A stretch of DNA of 64,000 bases from Actinopolyspora halophila DSM 43834 (GCF_000371785.1 NZ_AQUI01000002.1:3389276-3453275); one strand, 5' to 3'. Numbered from the stretch's first letter, positions 36,866-46,442 are shown. The notes: generated by a model from the letters alone, not told the origin. Numbers and translations: made by a program.

Positions 36866-37876
36866 TCACTCCCGGAACAGGGCGCTGTAGGCGTTCAGGG
36901 CGGGCTGGCCGCCGAGGTGCACGTAGAGCACGTTGCTGTCCGGCCCGATCTCCCCCGAGGTGACCAGGTCGATCAGCCCCGCCATCGATTTGCCCTCGTA
37001 GACCGGGTCGAGGATGACGCCCTCGAGCCTGCCGATCAGCCGGATCGCCTCCAGCGTCGAGTCCACGGGGATCCCGTAGCGCTGCCCGGCCCAGCCCGCG
37101 AGCACGGTGATCTCCTCATCGCGCAGCTGCCGACCCAGCTCGATCTTCTCCGCGGTCTCGTGCGCGATCTTGGCGACCTGCCCGCGGGTGCTGTCGGTCC
37201 GCGCGGAGGCGTCGATGCCCAGAACCCGGCGAGAACGGTGCTGCTCGGCGAAACCGGCGATCATGCCGGCCTGGGTGGAACCGGTGACGCTGCAGACCAC
37301 CACGGTGTCGAAGAAGACGCCCAGCTGCCGCTCCTGCTCGGCGACCTCGTGGGCCCAGTTGGCGAAACCGAGCCCGCCGAGCGGGTGATCGGAGGCACCG
37401 GCCGGGATCGCGTACGGCCTGCCCCCTTCCGCGCGGATCTCCTCCAGCGCGTTCTGCCAGCTCCGCTTGACCCCGATGCCGAAGTCGGCCTCGGTGAGCT
37501 GGACCTGCGCACCCATGATGCGCGACAGCTGGATGTTGCCCACCCGGTCGTTGACCGCATCCGGCCAGTCCACCCAGCTCTCCTGCACCAGCCGCGCCCG
37601 CAAGCCGAGCTTGGCGGCCACGGCCGCGACCTGCCGGGTGTGATTGGACTGCACCCCACCGATCGAGACCAGATGGGTCGACTCGTCGGCCAGAACGTCC
37701 GGAACCAGGTACTCCAACTTGCGGGTCTTGTTCCCGCCGAAGGCCAGCCCGGAGTTGCAGTCCTCCCGCTTGGCCCACACCCGCGCCCCGCCGAGGTGCT
37801 CGGTCAACCGCTCCAGCGGATGAACCGGGCTGGGCCCGAACAGCAGCGGATACCGCGGAAAATCACTCAGGGACAT
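36866..37876 (-). CDS. acdS: 1-aminocyclopropane-1-carboxylate (ACC) deaminase
   Basis: PLP enzyme of 336 residues that splits ACC, the plant ethylene precursor, into 2-oxobutyrate and ammonia. The N-terminus [20 protein letters not shown] is typical. PLP-binding Lys50 is in [12 protein letters not shown]; the catalytic Ser77 is in [32 protein letters not shown] is diagnostic. Near the C-terminus, Glu in DPVYEGKSM and Leu in VHLGGQPAL are the residues that mark true ACC deaminases; D-cysteine desulfhydrases have other residues there. It suggests contact with plants. The AraC gene upstream reads the same way and may control it. Confidence 0.92.
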   Translation of the reverse strand: MSLSDFPRYPLLFGPSPVHPLERLTEHLGGARVWAKREDCNSGLAFGGNKTRKLEYLVPDVLADESTHLVSIGGVQSNHTRQVAAVAAKLGLRARLVQESWVDWPDAVNDRVGNIQLSRIMGAQVQLTEADFGIGVKRSWQNALEEIRAEGGRPYAIPAGASDHPLGGLGFANWAHEVAEQERQLGVFFDTVVVCSVTGSTQAGMIAGFAEQHRSRRVLGIDASARTDSTRGQVAKIAHETAEKIELGRQLRDEEITVLAGWAGQRYGIPVDSTLEAIRLIGRLEGVILDPVYEGKSMAGLIDLVTSGEIGPDSNVLYVHLGGQPALNAYSALFRE

Positions 37877-38008
37877 ACTTCTTCCGTCCGTCCGACGACC
37901 TGCGGGGAGCTCACCCCGCCCCGGGAATCGTGCTCCACCCGTGCCGCCACGTCCAGCGACGCGATCCACCGATCGCACCCGCACGCACCGACACCGAACA
38001 CGGCGCGC

Positions 38009-38836
38009 CTAAGCCCGCTCGCGCGCCTTCTCCCGCCCCCGGAACTGCGACGGGGACATGCCCGTCCGGGCGCGGAAGACGCGGTTGAAGTGCGAGACGT
38101 TGGCGAACCCGACCTCGGCGCTGATCCGGCTGACCGGACGCGCGGTCTCCTGGAGCAGCCGCTCGGCACGACCGATGCGCAGCCCGTTGACGTAGCCGAT
38201 GATCGTCGATCCGGTGTGCTTCTTGAACTCGCGCGAGAGGTAGAAGGGGCTGCTGAAGAACCGCTCGGCGAGCGTGGTGAGATCGATCGGCTCCGCGTAG
38301 TGGTCGTGCAGGTGGTAGATGACATCGGCGATGCGCCCCGCGCGCCGCGCCAACCTGGCGTCGCGGCGCTCCGCGCGCATGAGCTTGACCAGCAGCTGCG
38401 TGACCAGCAACCGCATCTCGTCCTGGGCGCCGTCACCGAGCACGTCCTGGGCGGTCAACAGCTCCTCGACGACGTTCTCCACTGCGCGCAGGCTCTCCCC
38501 ACCGGGGCGCACGACGCAAACCTGCCCGGCGACCGCCTCCAGCACGTGCGCGTACAACACGGCCTCGGGGCGGAAGTAGACGACCACCCGGCGGAACGGG
38601 ACGCCCGCGTCGCCGTAGGAGAAGTGCTCCACCCCGGGCGGGAAGATGATCAGCTCGGACTGCTCGATCCGGTACAGCTCCTGGTCCGTGCCGTGGTAGC
38701 GGGTGCCCGCCTCGAGGAAGTAGATCTCGAAGTAGTCGTGCCGGTGGGCCCGCACCATGTTCTCGTCGACCCCGTGGCTGCGTGCCACGGCGACCTCGCG
38801 GCCACGCGTCATGAGATCGCCGGCGAAGTCCAGCAT
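38009..38836 (-). CDS. AraC-family transcriptional regulator
   Basis: Product of 275 residues with an N-terminal cupin sensor (VRAHRHDYFEIYFLEAGTRY, IIFPPGVEHFSYGD) and a C-terminal double helix-turn-helix from about 170 (IDLTTLAERFFSSPFYLSRE, FKKHTGSTIIGYVNGLRIGR, FANVSHFNRVFRARTGMSPS, QFRGR). Sensors of this type bind sugars or sugar acids. The ATG at 38836 has GGAGG upstream. It lies directly behind the GH31-TRAP operon on the same strand and is probably its regulator. The ACC deaminase gene follows 132 bp later. Confidence 0.92.
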   Translation of the reverse strand: MLDFAGDLMTRGREVAVARSHGVDENMVRAHRHDYFEIYFLEAGTRYHGTDQELYRIEQSELIIFPPGVEHFSYGDAGVPFRRVVVYFRPEAVLYAHVLEAVAGQVCVVRPGGESLRAVENVVEELLTAQDVLGDGAQDEMRLLVTQLLVKLMRAERRDARLARRAGRIADVIYHLHDHYAEPIDLTTLAERFFSSPFYLSREFKKHTGSTIIGYVNGLRIGRAERLLQETARPVSRISAEVGFANVSHFNRVFRARTGMSPSQFRGREKARERA

Positions 38837-38966
38837 CTCCAACCTCCGTCGTGCCCCGGCAGAACCGGCCGCGCACGGCCCGGCTCCGACGGGCTCGAGG
38901 ACTCGGCGAGCCTGCCCGCGCCTGCCGGTGGCGCTCACGGTAACGCGGCGCGGGCAGGCAGGTCCG

Positions 38967-40271
38967 CTACTCGAGCAGCCCCATCATCCCCGGCAGCCCG
39001 AGGGAGAGCGCGGGGATGAAGGTGACGGCGAGCAGCAGCAGGATCACCCCGAGGAAGTACGGCATCAACCTCGGCACGACCCGCTCGATCGACACTCCGC
39101 TCACACCGGTCGCCACGAACAGGACCGAACCGACCGGCGGCGTCATCGTGCCGAGGCACATCGCCAGGATGAGCACCATGCCGAAGTGGACCGGGTCCAT
39201 CCCGAGCTCGGTGGCGATGGGCAGGAAGATCGGAGTGAACACGAGGATCGCCGGCGTGATGTCCATGAACGTCCCCACGACCAGCAGCACGAGCAGCATC
39301 AGCAGCAGGACGACGACCTTCGAGTCCGTCACCGACAGCAGCGCGTCCGTGATCGTCGCCGGGATGCCCGCGTAGGCCATCACCCACGACATGCCCGCAG
39401 ACGCCCCGATGAGGAACATGACCACCCCGGTCGCGACGACCGTGCGAGTGACGACCTCCTTGAAGGCCGTCCACGACATGCTCCGGTACACCAGCGACAG
39501 CACCAGCGTGTACAGCACCGCGACCCCGGCTCCCTCGGTCGCCGTGAAGACGCCGAAGACGATGCCCCCGACCACGATGACGATCAGCAGCAGCCCCGGG
39601 ATCGCCTCGAGGAACACCCGCAACCCCTCGGCCGGGGTGACCCCGCCCGTTTTCGGGTACCGCTGCCGCCGGGCGAACACGTAGGCGATCGCCATGATGA
39701 CGACTCCCATGAGCACTCCCGGCACGTACCCCGCCATGAACAGCGCCGACACGGACACCCCGCCCGCCACGCTCGAGTAGACGATCGCGGCCGTCGTCGG
39801 CGGGATGAGCAGGCCGGTCGAGGCCGAGGCGATGTTGACCGAAGCGCCGAACGCCGGATCGTAGCCTTCCTCCTCCTGCCGCGCGTGCAGCGTGCTGCCG
39901 ATCGCGGCGGCCGAGGCGACGGCCGAACCGGACAGCGAGCCGAACAACATGTTGCCCAGCACGTTGGTGTGCGCCAACGCGCCGGGAACCCGACCGGCCA
40001 GCACGAGCGCGAAGTCGACGAGCCTGCGCGCGATGCCGCCGTTGTTCATGATGTTGCCCGCGAAGACGAACAGCGGGATGGCCAGCAGCGAGAAGCTCTC
40101 GATGCCGACGTGCATCTGCTGACCGATGATGTAGACGGAATCGCCTGCGGGCAAGAACACCAGCGCGGTGACCAACGAGGCCGCCCCGAGCGAGACCGAG
40201 ATCGGCACGCCGGCGAAGAGCAGCACGAAGAAGGCGCCGAACAGGACGGCGGCCGCGGTGAGAGCGTCCAT
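38967..40271 (-). CDS. dctM: TRAP transporter large permease, DctM type
   Basis: Integral membrane subunit of 434 residues with about 12 hydrophobic segments. Family blocks: LFAGVPISVSLGAASLVTAL, ESFSLLAIPLFVFAGNIMNN, NMLFGSLSGSAVASAAAIGS, ASASTGLLIPPTTAAIVYSS and LGTMTPPVGSVLFVATGVSG. It forms the sodium-driven channel with DctQ and takes substrate from DctP. Its ATG overlaps the dctQ stop by one base (TGATG), so translation is coupled. Confidence 0.95.
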   Translation of the reverse strand: MDALTAAAVLFGAFFVLLFAGVPISVSLGAASLVTALVFLPAGDSVYIIGQQMHVGIESFSLLAIPLFVFAGNIMNNGGIARRLVDFALVLAGRVPGALAHTNVLGNMLFGSLSGSAVASAAAIGSTLHARQEEEGYDPAFGASVNIASASTGLLIPPTTAAIVYSSVAGGVSVSALFMAGYVPGVLMGVVIMAIAYVFARRQRYPKTGGVTPAEGLRVFLEAIPGLLLIVIVVGGIVFGVFTATEGAGVAVLYTLVLSLVYRSMSWTAFKEVVTRTVVATGVVMFLIGASAGMSWVMAYAGIPATITDALLSVTDSKVVVLLLMLLVLLVVGTFMDITPAILVFTPIFLPIATELGMDPVHFGMVLILAMCLGTMTPPVGSVLFVATGVSGVSIERVVPRLMPYFLGVILLLLAVTFIPALSLGLPGMMGLLE

Positions 40272-40783
40272 CAGTCGGTCCCCTCCGTCTCGGTCGAGGC
40301 CTCCTCGGTGAGGTCCTGCCAAATGTTGAGCACCTGCGCGAACGCGATCGCCAGCCCGGCGATCGGCCCGATGGCGTAAACCAGCCCGCGGGAGATGCCC
40401 AGCAGGGCCGAGAAGTTGGAACTCGCGCCGAAGGCGAGCATCGTGCCGCCGACCACCAGCACCAGCACGGCGAAGGCCAGTACGAGGACGTCAGCGCCGA
40501 GGACCAGGCCGCGCCGCACCGCCGGCGGCACCCTGTTCCGCAGGACGAGCAGCGCCATGTGCTTGCGGTGCAGGAACGCGTAGGCCGCGCTGGTCATGGC
40601 GGTCCAGATGAGCGCGTACCGCACCAGCTCCTCGGTGAACGCCGCAGGCGCGCCCAGCACGTAGCGGGTGAAGACCTGGTACAGCACCAGCAGGGTCATG
40701 GCGACCAGGAGGGTGCCGCCGACTCCCGCGAGGACGCCGCCGAGCACTCCCCGCACCCGGTTCAGACGGTCGTGCGTTGTCAT
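40271..40783 (-). CDS. dctQ: TRAP transporter small permease, DctQ type
   Basis: Product of 170 residues with four hydrophobic segments. The family block FTRYVLGAPAAFTEELVRYA is followed by LIWTAMTSAAYAFLHRKHMA. It partners DctM. The ATG at 40783 overlaps the dctP stop (ATGA) and has AGGAGCGG upstream. The longer frame to 40972 is inside dctP and non-coding in character. Confidence 0.93.
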   Translation of the reverse strand: MTTHDRLNRVRGVLGGVLAGVGGTLLVAMTLLVLYQVFTRYVLGAPAAFTEELVRYALIWTAMTSAAYAFLHRKHMALLVLRNRVPPAVRRGLVLGADVLVLAFAVLVLVVGGTMLAFGASSNFSALLGISRGLVYAIGPIAGLAIAFAQVLNIWQDLTEEASTETEGTD

Positions 40784-41859
40784 GTTGCCGCTCCTCGATT
40801 CCTGGCCGACTCGATGACGGAGAGCAGGTCCGCGACCTCGGGGTACTTCGCGGCGTAGCGCTCCACCACCGGTCTGGTGGCCGTCCGGAAGGCGTGGGTG
40901 TCGACATCGGTGACGAACTCGACGCCCATCTCCCGCGCGCCGGTGATCGACTGGTCGATGGTCCTCGCCCACGCGGCCTTCTGCCGCTCGGTCGAGGCCC
41001 GGGCGGCCGCGGTGAGCAGTTCCCGATCGGAGGAGGAGAGCCGCTGCCAGGTGTCGGTGCTGATCACGAGCATGTCGGGGATCCGCGTGTGCTCGGTCGC
41101 GGAGAACACGTGCGCGACCTCGCCGTGGGCGCTCTGGGTGAGCACCGTTTCGTTGCTCTCGGCGCCGTCGAGCAGACCGGTCTGCAGCGAGGTGTAGGTG
41201 TCGCCGAACGCCATGACCACCGGGGCGGCGCCCAGCTCGCCGACGAAGTCGGTCTGCGAGCGCATGTCCTGCACGCGGATCTTCAGGCCCCGCAGGTCCT
41301 CGGGCGTGCGCACCGGCGTGTTCCGCGTGTAGAACGACCGCGCGCCGGAGCTGTAGTACGTCAGCCCGAGGAAGCCCGCATCGGCGGTGGAGCGGAAGTA
41401 CTCAGCCATCTCCGGCGAGTCCATCACCGCGTAGTACTCCTCCTCGGAGTTGAAGACGTACGGCAGGCCGAACGTGTGATACCCGGGGTCGTAGGTGGCC
41501 AGACCCGGCGCGCTGACGCGAGTCATGTCCACGATCCCCCGGTTGAGCTGGCCGAGGACGTCCGGCTCGGCCCCCAGCTGGCCGTTGCCGTAGATCCTGA
41601 CCAGGAGGCGCCCGTCGCTGCGCTTCTCGACGTCCTCGGCGAACGAGGCCAGCGCCCGAGAGGTGACGTGGTCCTCGCTCAGGTTGTTCGCCAGGCGCAG
41701 CACGAGCGGGTTCTCCCGCGTGGCCCCGGCGCTCGTCCGCGCCCCGGAGGCCGGCGCGCACCCGGCGAGCGCGGAGGCGAGCACCAGGGCGCCGAAGGAC
41801 CTGCGGCCCAGGCCCGGGGAGCCGGCCCCACGGCTGGGTTCCACCGGTCGTTGCGTCAT
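40780..41859 (-). CDS. dctP: TRAP transporter substrate-binding lipoprotein, DctP type
   Basis: Extracellular binding protein of 359 residues. The N-terminus has a Tat-like twin Arg (GRRSFGALVLASALAGC) ending in a lipobox, so it is probably a lipoprotein. Family features: LRLANNLSEDHVTSRALASF, GQLGAEPDVLGQLNRGIVDM, LRGLKIRVQDMRSQTDF with the carboxylate-binding Arg, and TSLQTGLLDGAESNE. The ATG at 41859 has AGGAGGG six bases upstream; an earlier ATG at 41874 overlaps the GH31 stop. DctP proteins usually bind organic acids or sugar acids. Behind a GH31 enzyme, a uronate or sulfo-sugar product is plausible. Confidence 0.94.
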   Translation of the reverse strand: MTQRPVEPSRGAGSPGLGRRSFGALVLASALAGCAPASGARTSAGATRENPLVLRLANNLSEDHVTSRALASFAEDVEKRSDGRLLVRIYGNGQLGAEPDVLGQLNRGIVDMTRVSAPGLATYDPGYHTFGLPYVFNSEEEYYAVMDSPEMAEYFRSTADAGFLGLTYYSSGARSFYTRNTPVRTPEDLRGLKIRVQDMRSQTDFVGELGAAPVVMAFGDTYTSLQTGLLDGAESNETVLTQSAHGEVAHVFSATEHTRIPDMLVISTDTWQRLSSSDRELLTAAARASTERQKAAWARTIDQSITGAREMGVEFVTDVDTHAFRTATRPVVERYAAKYPEVADLLSVIESARNRGAAT

Positions 41860-41870
41860 GTCCGCCCTCC

Positions 41871-44390
41871 TCATAAGCCGAGCATGTCGACGGACTCGAA
41901 CGAGACCGCGACGGCGAGGTCGCCGCCGTGGTCGGGCGTTTTGATCAACACGGACCCGAGCCCGGGGTCGTAGTGCCACCCCACCTCCGCGGCCTCGAAG
42001 TGGCCGCGGTGGAGGAACTGCGGGACGCGCTCGCCGTCGAGGGTCACCCAACGCGGGCACTGCCCGGGCCGGATGAGATCGAACAGCAGCGTCTCCACCG
42101 CGCTGCGGTAGTCCCCGCGGCGGGTGAGGTCCAGCCGCACCCGATCACCGGCGGTCATCCGGATCTCGGTCTCGCGGAACGCGCCGTCCTCGTGCTCGCG
42201 GGTGAGCCCGTCGTCCTCGTAGAGCAGGAAGTGACCGTCGCGCTCGGGGGCGCAGACCAACCGCAGGTCGGTGACCTCGTCGCGAGTGAGGCTGTCCAGC
42301 TGGTTGCCCGCGACGGGGACGATGCCGCCGCCGCGGACGAACAGCGGGATCGAACCGAGGTCCACCGGCAGCTCGACGCTCTGCCCACCCTCGTAGCGCT
42401 TCCGGGTCCAGGCGTCGTAGAAGACCTCGCCTGCGGGCAAGCGCACCGCGCGAGTGCTCGCCCCCGCGGTGAGGACGTTCGCCACGAGCAGCGAGTCGCC
42501 GAGCATGAACTCCGCGAAGTTCTCGTCACAGGCCGGATCGTGCTGAAAGGAGCTGACCAGCGGCTCCATGATCGGCAAACCGGTGCGGGCCGCCCGCGCC
42601 GTCAGGGAGTACAAGTACGGGAACAGCCGGTAGCGCAGCTTGATGGCGTCCCGGACGTAGGAGGTGTGGTCGCGGTACATCCACGGTTCGGTGACCGTGT
42701 TGTCGGTGTTCACCGAATGGATCGAGAAACGCGGCTGGAAGATCCCGTGCTGCACCCACCGGACCAGCAGCTCGGGCTCGGGCGCCGGACCGTGGAAACC
42801 GCCGATGTCGCAACCGTGGTTCGGGAAGCCGGACAGGCCCATGCCCAGGATCGTGGCGATGTTGTGCCGCAGGGACTCCCACGAGGTCGTGTTGTCGCCC
42901 GCCCAGCTCTGCGCGTACCGCTGGATGCCGGCGTGGCCGGAGCGGCACACGATGTAGGGGCGGGCCGAGGGCGACTTCGCGGCGATGCCGTCGCGGGTCA
43001 CCCGGCACATGAGGTTCGCCATGACGGTGCGCAGCCGGCCGATCGTCGCGCCGCCACCGTCGAAGTCGCAGCCGGAGTCCTCGTCGATGACGCTGTCGTA
43101 CTCGCAGTTGTCGTTCCAGACCGAGGTCGTGCCCTTGTCCAGGACCGCCTCGGTGAGCCAGCGCTGCCACGCCGCGCGGGCGGCAGGCTTGGTGAAGTCG
43201 ACGAACCGGCCCCGGCCGCCCCACCAGGCACCGACGGCCGCGCCGTCACCGGCGGTCGCGGCCGCGTCGGCGCTGCGGGTGACGAACACGCCCTCGGCGG
43301 CGAACTCCTCCAGCCGCGGGTGCACGTCGAGCACACCGGGCTTGACGTTGGGCGAGACCGTGATGCCGCGCTCGGCCATCCCGGCGAAGAACCCCTCCGG
43401 GTCGGGAAAGCGCTGCTCGTTCCACGTGAAGACGCAGCGCTTCGCCCCGGCCTCCGTCGGCTGCGTGGTGTAGCCGGAGGAGAGCTGGAAACCGTCGACG
43501 GGGATGTCCTCGGCCCGGGCGACGTCGACGAACTCGGTGATCGCGCGGTCGCTGTCGGCGTCGAGCTCGGAGTAGTACATCGACGAGGCGAGATAACCCA
43601 GCGCGTACTTGGGCAGCAGCGGGGGACGGCCGGTCAGCGCGGTGTAGCGCCGCACGACGTCGCGGATGCCCGGCCCGGCGATCAGGAAGAGGTCGATGTC
43701 CCCGCCGTCGGTGCGGTAGCGGCTGTGCGGGGGCCAGTAGTTGCTCCGCTGCCGGCCCAGATCGAAATCGCACTCGTAGGTGTTGTGGTAGAAGTAGCCG
43801 ACCGCCTTGCGGGTGGCCCGGTTCATCTTGAGGTAGAACGGGATGTGCTTGTACAGCGGGTCGGTCTCGCGCGGGTCGTAGCCCAGCGCGTCCTTCGGGC
43901 TCATCGTGATGAGCTTCTGCGCCTTGTTGAGCGAGCCCGTGGTCTCGCCGAAACCGTAAAAGGCGTCCTCGGGCGAGATCTCGCTGGTGTGGATGCGGCG
44001 CCGGTTCGAATCCTCCAGGTATCCGAGCCCCACGAGATCCGCGTGGAGCAGGGTGCCGTCGCCGTCGTAGACGCAGATCCGGAACGGCTCCTTCTCGACC
44101 TCCACGCGGAGGTTGCCCCCGACCAGGACGAGGCGGTCGTCCCGGTCGTCGACGTCGACCGACGGTGGCCGCACCCGAGTGCGCTCGTCCCCGAGGAACT
44201 CGTCGAGCCGATCCGGCCACGCCGTCGTAGTGAGCGTGTACGACTCCTCGGCGAAATCGCCCTCGAAGCCGGCGCGAATGCGCAGGATGTCGTCGGTCAT
44301 CAGGAGGAGGCGGATCTCGACCCCGTCCGTGTGAACACGGACCCAGTCGTCGACCAGCTCCACCCTCTCGACTCGGGATGTCACACGCAC
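41871..44390 (-). CDS. Glycoside hydrolase family 31 (alpha-xylosidase/alpha-glucosidase-like)
   Basis: Product of 839 residues. It has an N-terminal beta-sandwich (about 1-240), the (beta/alpha)8 catalytic domain (about 240-610) and C-terminal beta domains. The nucleophile Asp is in TSVWNDNCEYDS; the acid/base Asp is in SWAGDNTTSWESL; GMGLSGFPNHGCDIGGFHG is typical GH31. No signal peptide, so it acts in the cytoplasm on imported glycosides. It heads an operon: dctP begins 11 bp after its stop. The pairing with a TRAP transporter rather than an ABC sugar transporter suggests an acidic glycoside. GTG at 44390 is used as start; a GTG two codons later is equally possible. Confidence 0.92.
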   Translation of the reverse strand: MRVTSRVERVELVDDWVRVHTDGVEIRLLLMTDDILRIRAGFEGDFAEESYTLTTTAWPDRLDEFLGDERTRVRPPSVDVDDRDDRLVLVGGNLRVEVEKEPFRICVYDGDGTLLHADLVGLGYLEDSNRRRIHTSEISPEDAFYGFGETTGSLNKAQKLITMSPKDALGYDPRETDPLYKHIPFYLKMNRATRKAVGYFYHNTYECDFDLGRQRSNYWPPHSRYRTDGGDIDLFLIAGPGIRDVVRRYTALTGRPPLLPKYALGYLASSMYYSELDADSDRAITEFVDVARAEDIPVDGFQLSSGYTTQPTEAGAKRCVFTWNEQRFPDPEGFFAGMAERGITVSPNVKPGVLDVHPRLEEFAAEGVFVTRSADAAATAGDGAAVGAWWGGRGRFVDFTKPAARAAWQRWLTEAVLDKGTTSVWNDNCEYDSVIDEDSGCDFDGGGATIGRLRTVMANLMCRVTRDGIAAKSPSARPYIVCRSGHAGIQRYAQSWAGDNTTSWESLRHNIATILGMGLSGFPNHGCDIGGFHGPAPEPELLVRWVQHGIFQPRFSIHSVNTDNTVTEPWMYRDHTSYVRDAIKLRYRLFPYLYSLTARAARTGLPIMEPLVSSFQHDPACDENFAEFMLGDSLLVANVLTAGASTRAVRLPAGEVFYDAWTRKRYEGGQSVELPVDLGSIPLFVRGGGIVPVAGNQLDSLTRDEVTDLRLVCAPERDGHFLLYEDDGLTREHEDGAFRETEIRMTAGDRVRLDLTRRGDYRSAVETLLFDLIRPGQCPRWVTLDGERVPQFLHRGHFEAAEVGWHYDPGLGSVLIKTPDHGGDLAVAVSFESVDMLGL

Positions 44391-44879
44391 GTGAGCTCAC
44401 TCTCGATCGAAGGACGCTTACTGTCCGGGCGTCGTTGACGGCGTCATCTCCGCGAACGGCCCGGACGATGTTAAGGAGGTCACACCGGGAAGTGCTTCAC
44501 CGAAATTGCTGCGTCAACGGCCGGACTTGATGAATCTTGCTCTGCTGAAGCCGAGCACGGTCTCATCGGCGGCGCTAGCGGCGCCTCGGGATCGTGCGGG
44601 CGGGGCCCGCCGACCCCGATGTACTCATGCCCTGCTCGACCACAACGGCCTCACATGTGGGCACCCGACAGATCGCGGTCAGCCGCGAGCAGACTCTGCT
44701 CGACCTGCTGACACAGCTGGACAACCGGGACAGCTGGTCATCGTGCCCCTGAGTAGAGGCTCAATGTCACAGCTGCCGGCCCTTCCCGGCGCGGGAAGCA
44801 CCGTCCGCGTAGCACCGGTAGGCGCGTGGTTGTCCGCGCGGCAGTCGTGATGCGCCACCAACCGGTGCGCCTGGGTGGG
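44391..44879. other. Gap with a possible leader peptide (44492-44530, plus strand)
   Basis: No full gene. A strong Shine-Dalgarno AAGGAGGT at 44473-44480 is followed by a 12-codon frame, GTG at 44492 to TGA at 44530, reading (M)LHRNCCVNGRT with adjacent Cys codons. No gene that it could attenuate lies downstream on the same strand. The rest has only weak frames. The GH31 promoter must lie at the left end on the minus strand. Confidence 0.3.
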
Positions 44880-45110
44880 TCACTGGTCGCGATCCCGGTT
44901 TCCTCCCAGGAGCCTGTCCCGGGTGAACAGATGCACCAGCTCCCAGAAACCGGCAGCCAGCACGAACACCAGCAGCAACCCCAGCCCGTGCACCAGCGGC
45001 GCTCTGTCCGACAGCCCCGCCGTGTCCAACACCCCGAGCAGCACCGTCACCCCAACCGCCCAGCCGAGCGCCGAGACGTGCCGCCGCCGTCGCCACTCCG
45101 CACCGACCAT
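44880..45110 (-). CDS. Small two-helix membrane protein
   Basis: Product of 76 residues beginning MVGAEWRRRRHVSALGWAVG, with hydrophobic segments at about 15-32 and 38-60 (LLLVFVLAAGFWELVHLF) and a charged C-terminus (RDRLLGGNRDRDQ). The ATG at 45110 has GAAGGGG at good spacing; the frame extends to 45161 without coding character. No family recognised and no obvious partner. Confidence 0.55.
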   Translation of the reverse strand: MVGAEWRRRRHVSALGWAVGVTVLLGVLDTAGLSDRAPLVHGLGLLLVFVLAAGFWELVHLFTRDRLLGGNRDRDQ

Positions 45111-45397
45111 GTTTCCCCTTCGCTCGCCACGCTCAGGCTCGTCCGCTCCGTCGACCGGCATACCTCTCGATTCCGCATCAGCTCATCAGCGCACCGATCG
45201 CCTCCGGCGCGAGAACCTGCCTCGACCGCTGCGCGGTCCCAGCGTCCTCGTTCGCACTCTCCCCGCTCAGCAGCAGGAATCCCCCCGCCAGCCACCACTA
45301 TCGGTGACCCACCGTGGCAAGCCCCGGGGCATGACCGACGCCGCCCGCGGTATGCCGCGCACCCTGTTGCGCTTTCCTCGAAAGCGACGACAGCAAG

Positions 45398-45414
45398 CTG
45401 GACAACCTGTCCAG
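45398..45414. promoter_or_regulatory. Tandem operator, copy 1
   Basis: CTGGACA-ACC-TGTCCAG is a perfect inverted repeat with 7-bp arms, preceded by AAG and followed by ATTTT. It is one of two related palindromes with centres 34 bp apart upstream of the SDR-hydrolase-P450 operon. Confidence 0.65.
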
Positions 45415-45432
45415 ATTTTCTGCACTCAGAGC

Positions 45433-45447
45433 TAGACAGGGTGTCTA
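45433..45447. promoter_or_regulatory. Tandem operator, copy 2
   Basis: TAGACA-GGG-TGTCTA, perfect 6-bp arms, in the same context as copy 1 (AGCT before, TTTT after), about 80 bp before the SDR start. Shared core: GACA-N3-TGTC. The TetR gene downstream of the operon is the likely partner. Confidence 0.65.
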
Positions 45448-45528
45448 ACTTTTGTCATGTTGGTGGTGCCCCATCGGCAGCGAGGCGGTGCGCTGGCACG
45501 ACTGCCTCGTCAGGACAAGGAGAGTCGC

Positions 45529-46341
45529 ATGAGAGTGGATGACGCCATCGCAGTCGTCACCGGAGCCGCCTCCGGCATGGGACTGGCCACGGCCAAGACG
45601 CTGACGGACGCCGGTGCGACCGTCTACGGCATCGACCTGCGCCGAGAAGCGCTGGATCAGGAGTTCACCTCGCTTCCGCGTGCCAGCGGCTTCGCTGTGG
45701 ACGTCTCCGACTCGACCGCGATCAACGAGGTCTTCGCCCAGGTCGAGGCCGACCACGGCAAACTGGACATCCTGGTCAACGCCGCGGGCGTGTCCACCCC
45801 CGGCGAGAAACAACAGGCCTGGGTGGACGGCATCAACGACCGGATGGTCAGCGCGGCCAAGACCGGCGAGACGTTCCACCCCGAATTCCTGGGCGGGATC
45901 ACCGACGAGGACTTCGACCGCGTGGTCGCCACCAACCTCAACGGCACCTTCTACACGATCCGCGCCGCCCGGGAGCTGCTCAAGAGGGCCGGCGGCGGTT
46001 CGATCATCAACTTCGCCTCGGTGGCCGGGCTCATCGGCCTGCCCATGCCCGCCTACTACCCGGCTTCCAAGGCCGCGATCGTCGGGATGACCAAGGCCGT
46101 GGCCGCCGAGCTGGCCCCGTTCGACATCCGCGTCAACGCACTGGCCCCGGCCGGGGTCAACACCGCGATGTTCAACGCCTCCGGCGACGACCACGTCCAG
46201 GCGCTGCTGGCACTGCAGCCGCTCAAGCGCGTCGCCGAAACCGACGAGCTCGGCCACACCGTCCTGTTCCTGGCCTCCGACGCGAGCAAGCACTTCACCG
46301 GCCAAACGCTCTCGCCCTCCGGCGGCGCTCTCATGGTGTGA
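45529..46341 (+). CDS. Short-chain dehydrogenase/reductase (coniferyl-alcohol-dehydrogenase-like)
   Basis: NAD(P)-dependent SDR of 270 residues. The cofactor motif is VTGAASGMGLATAKTL with IDLRRE; NAAGVSTPG; the catalytic Ser is in INFASVAGLIG and the Tyr/Lys pair in YYPASKAAI. The pattern, including an insertion around residues 100-125, resembles the coniferyl-alcohol dehydrogenase / 3-alpha-hydroxysteroid dehydrogenase group. The ATG at 45529 has AAGGAGAG upstream. First gene of an operon with a serine hydrolase (102 bp on) and a P450. Confidence 0.9.
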   Translation: MRVDDAIAVVTGAASGMGLATAKTLTDAGATVYGIDLRREALDQEFTSLPRASGFAVDVSDSTAINEVFAQVEADHGKLDILVNAAGVSTPGEKQQAWVDGINDRMVSAAKTGETFHPEFLGGITDEDFDRVVATNLNGTFYTIRAARELLKRAGGGSIINFASVAGLIGLPMPAYYPASKAAIVGMTKAVAAELAPFDIRVNALAPAGVNTAMFNASGDDHVQALLALQPLKRVAETDELGHTVLFLASDASKHFTGQTLSPSGGALMV

Positions 46342-46442
46342 GGACCGTGACTCGCCCTGCCCGGCGGTGAGGCCTTCCGCCGCGCATCCCCCGCACGGCC
46401 CGACGACCGGGCAGCTCCCTGCCGCACGAACGGAAAAGAACC

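Noticed and set aside
36866-37876. D-cysteine desulfhydrase as alternative for the PLP enzyme
   Set aside because: The Glu and Leu near the C-terminus (DPVYEGK, VHLGGQ) are those of true ACC deaminases.
41928-44438. 836-codon plus-strand open frame opposite GH31
   Set aside because: Shadow frame; GH31 has all catalytic motifs on the minus strand.
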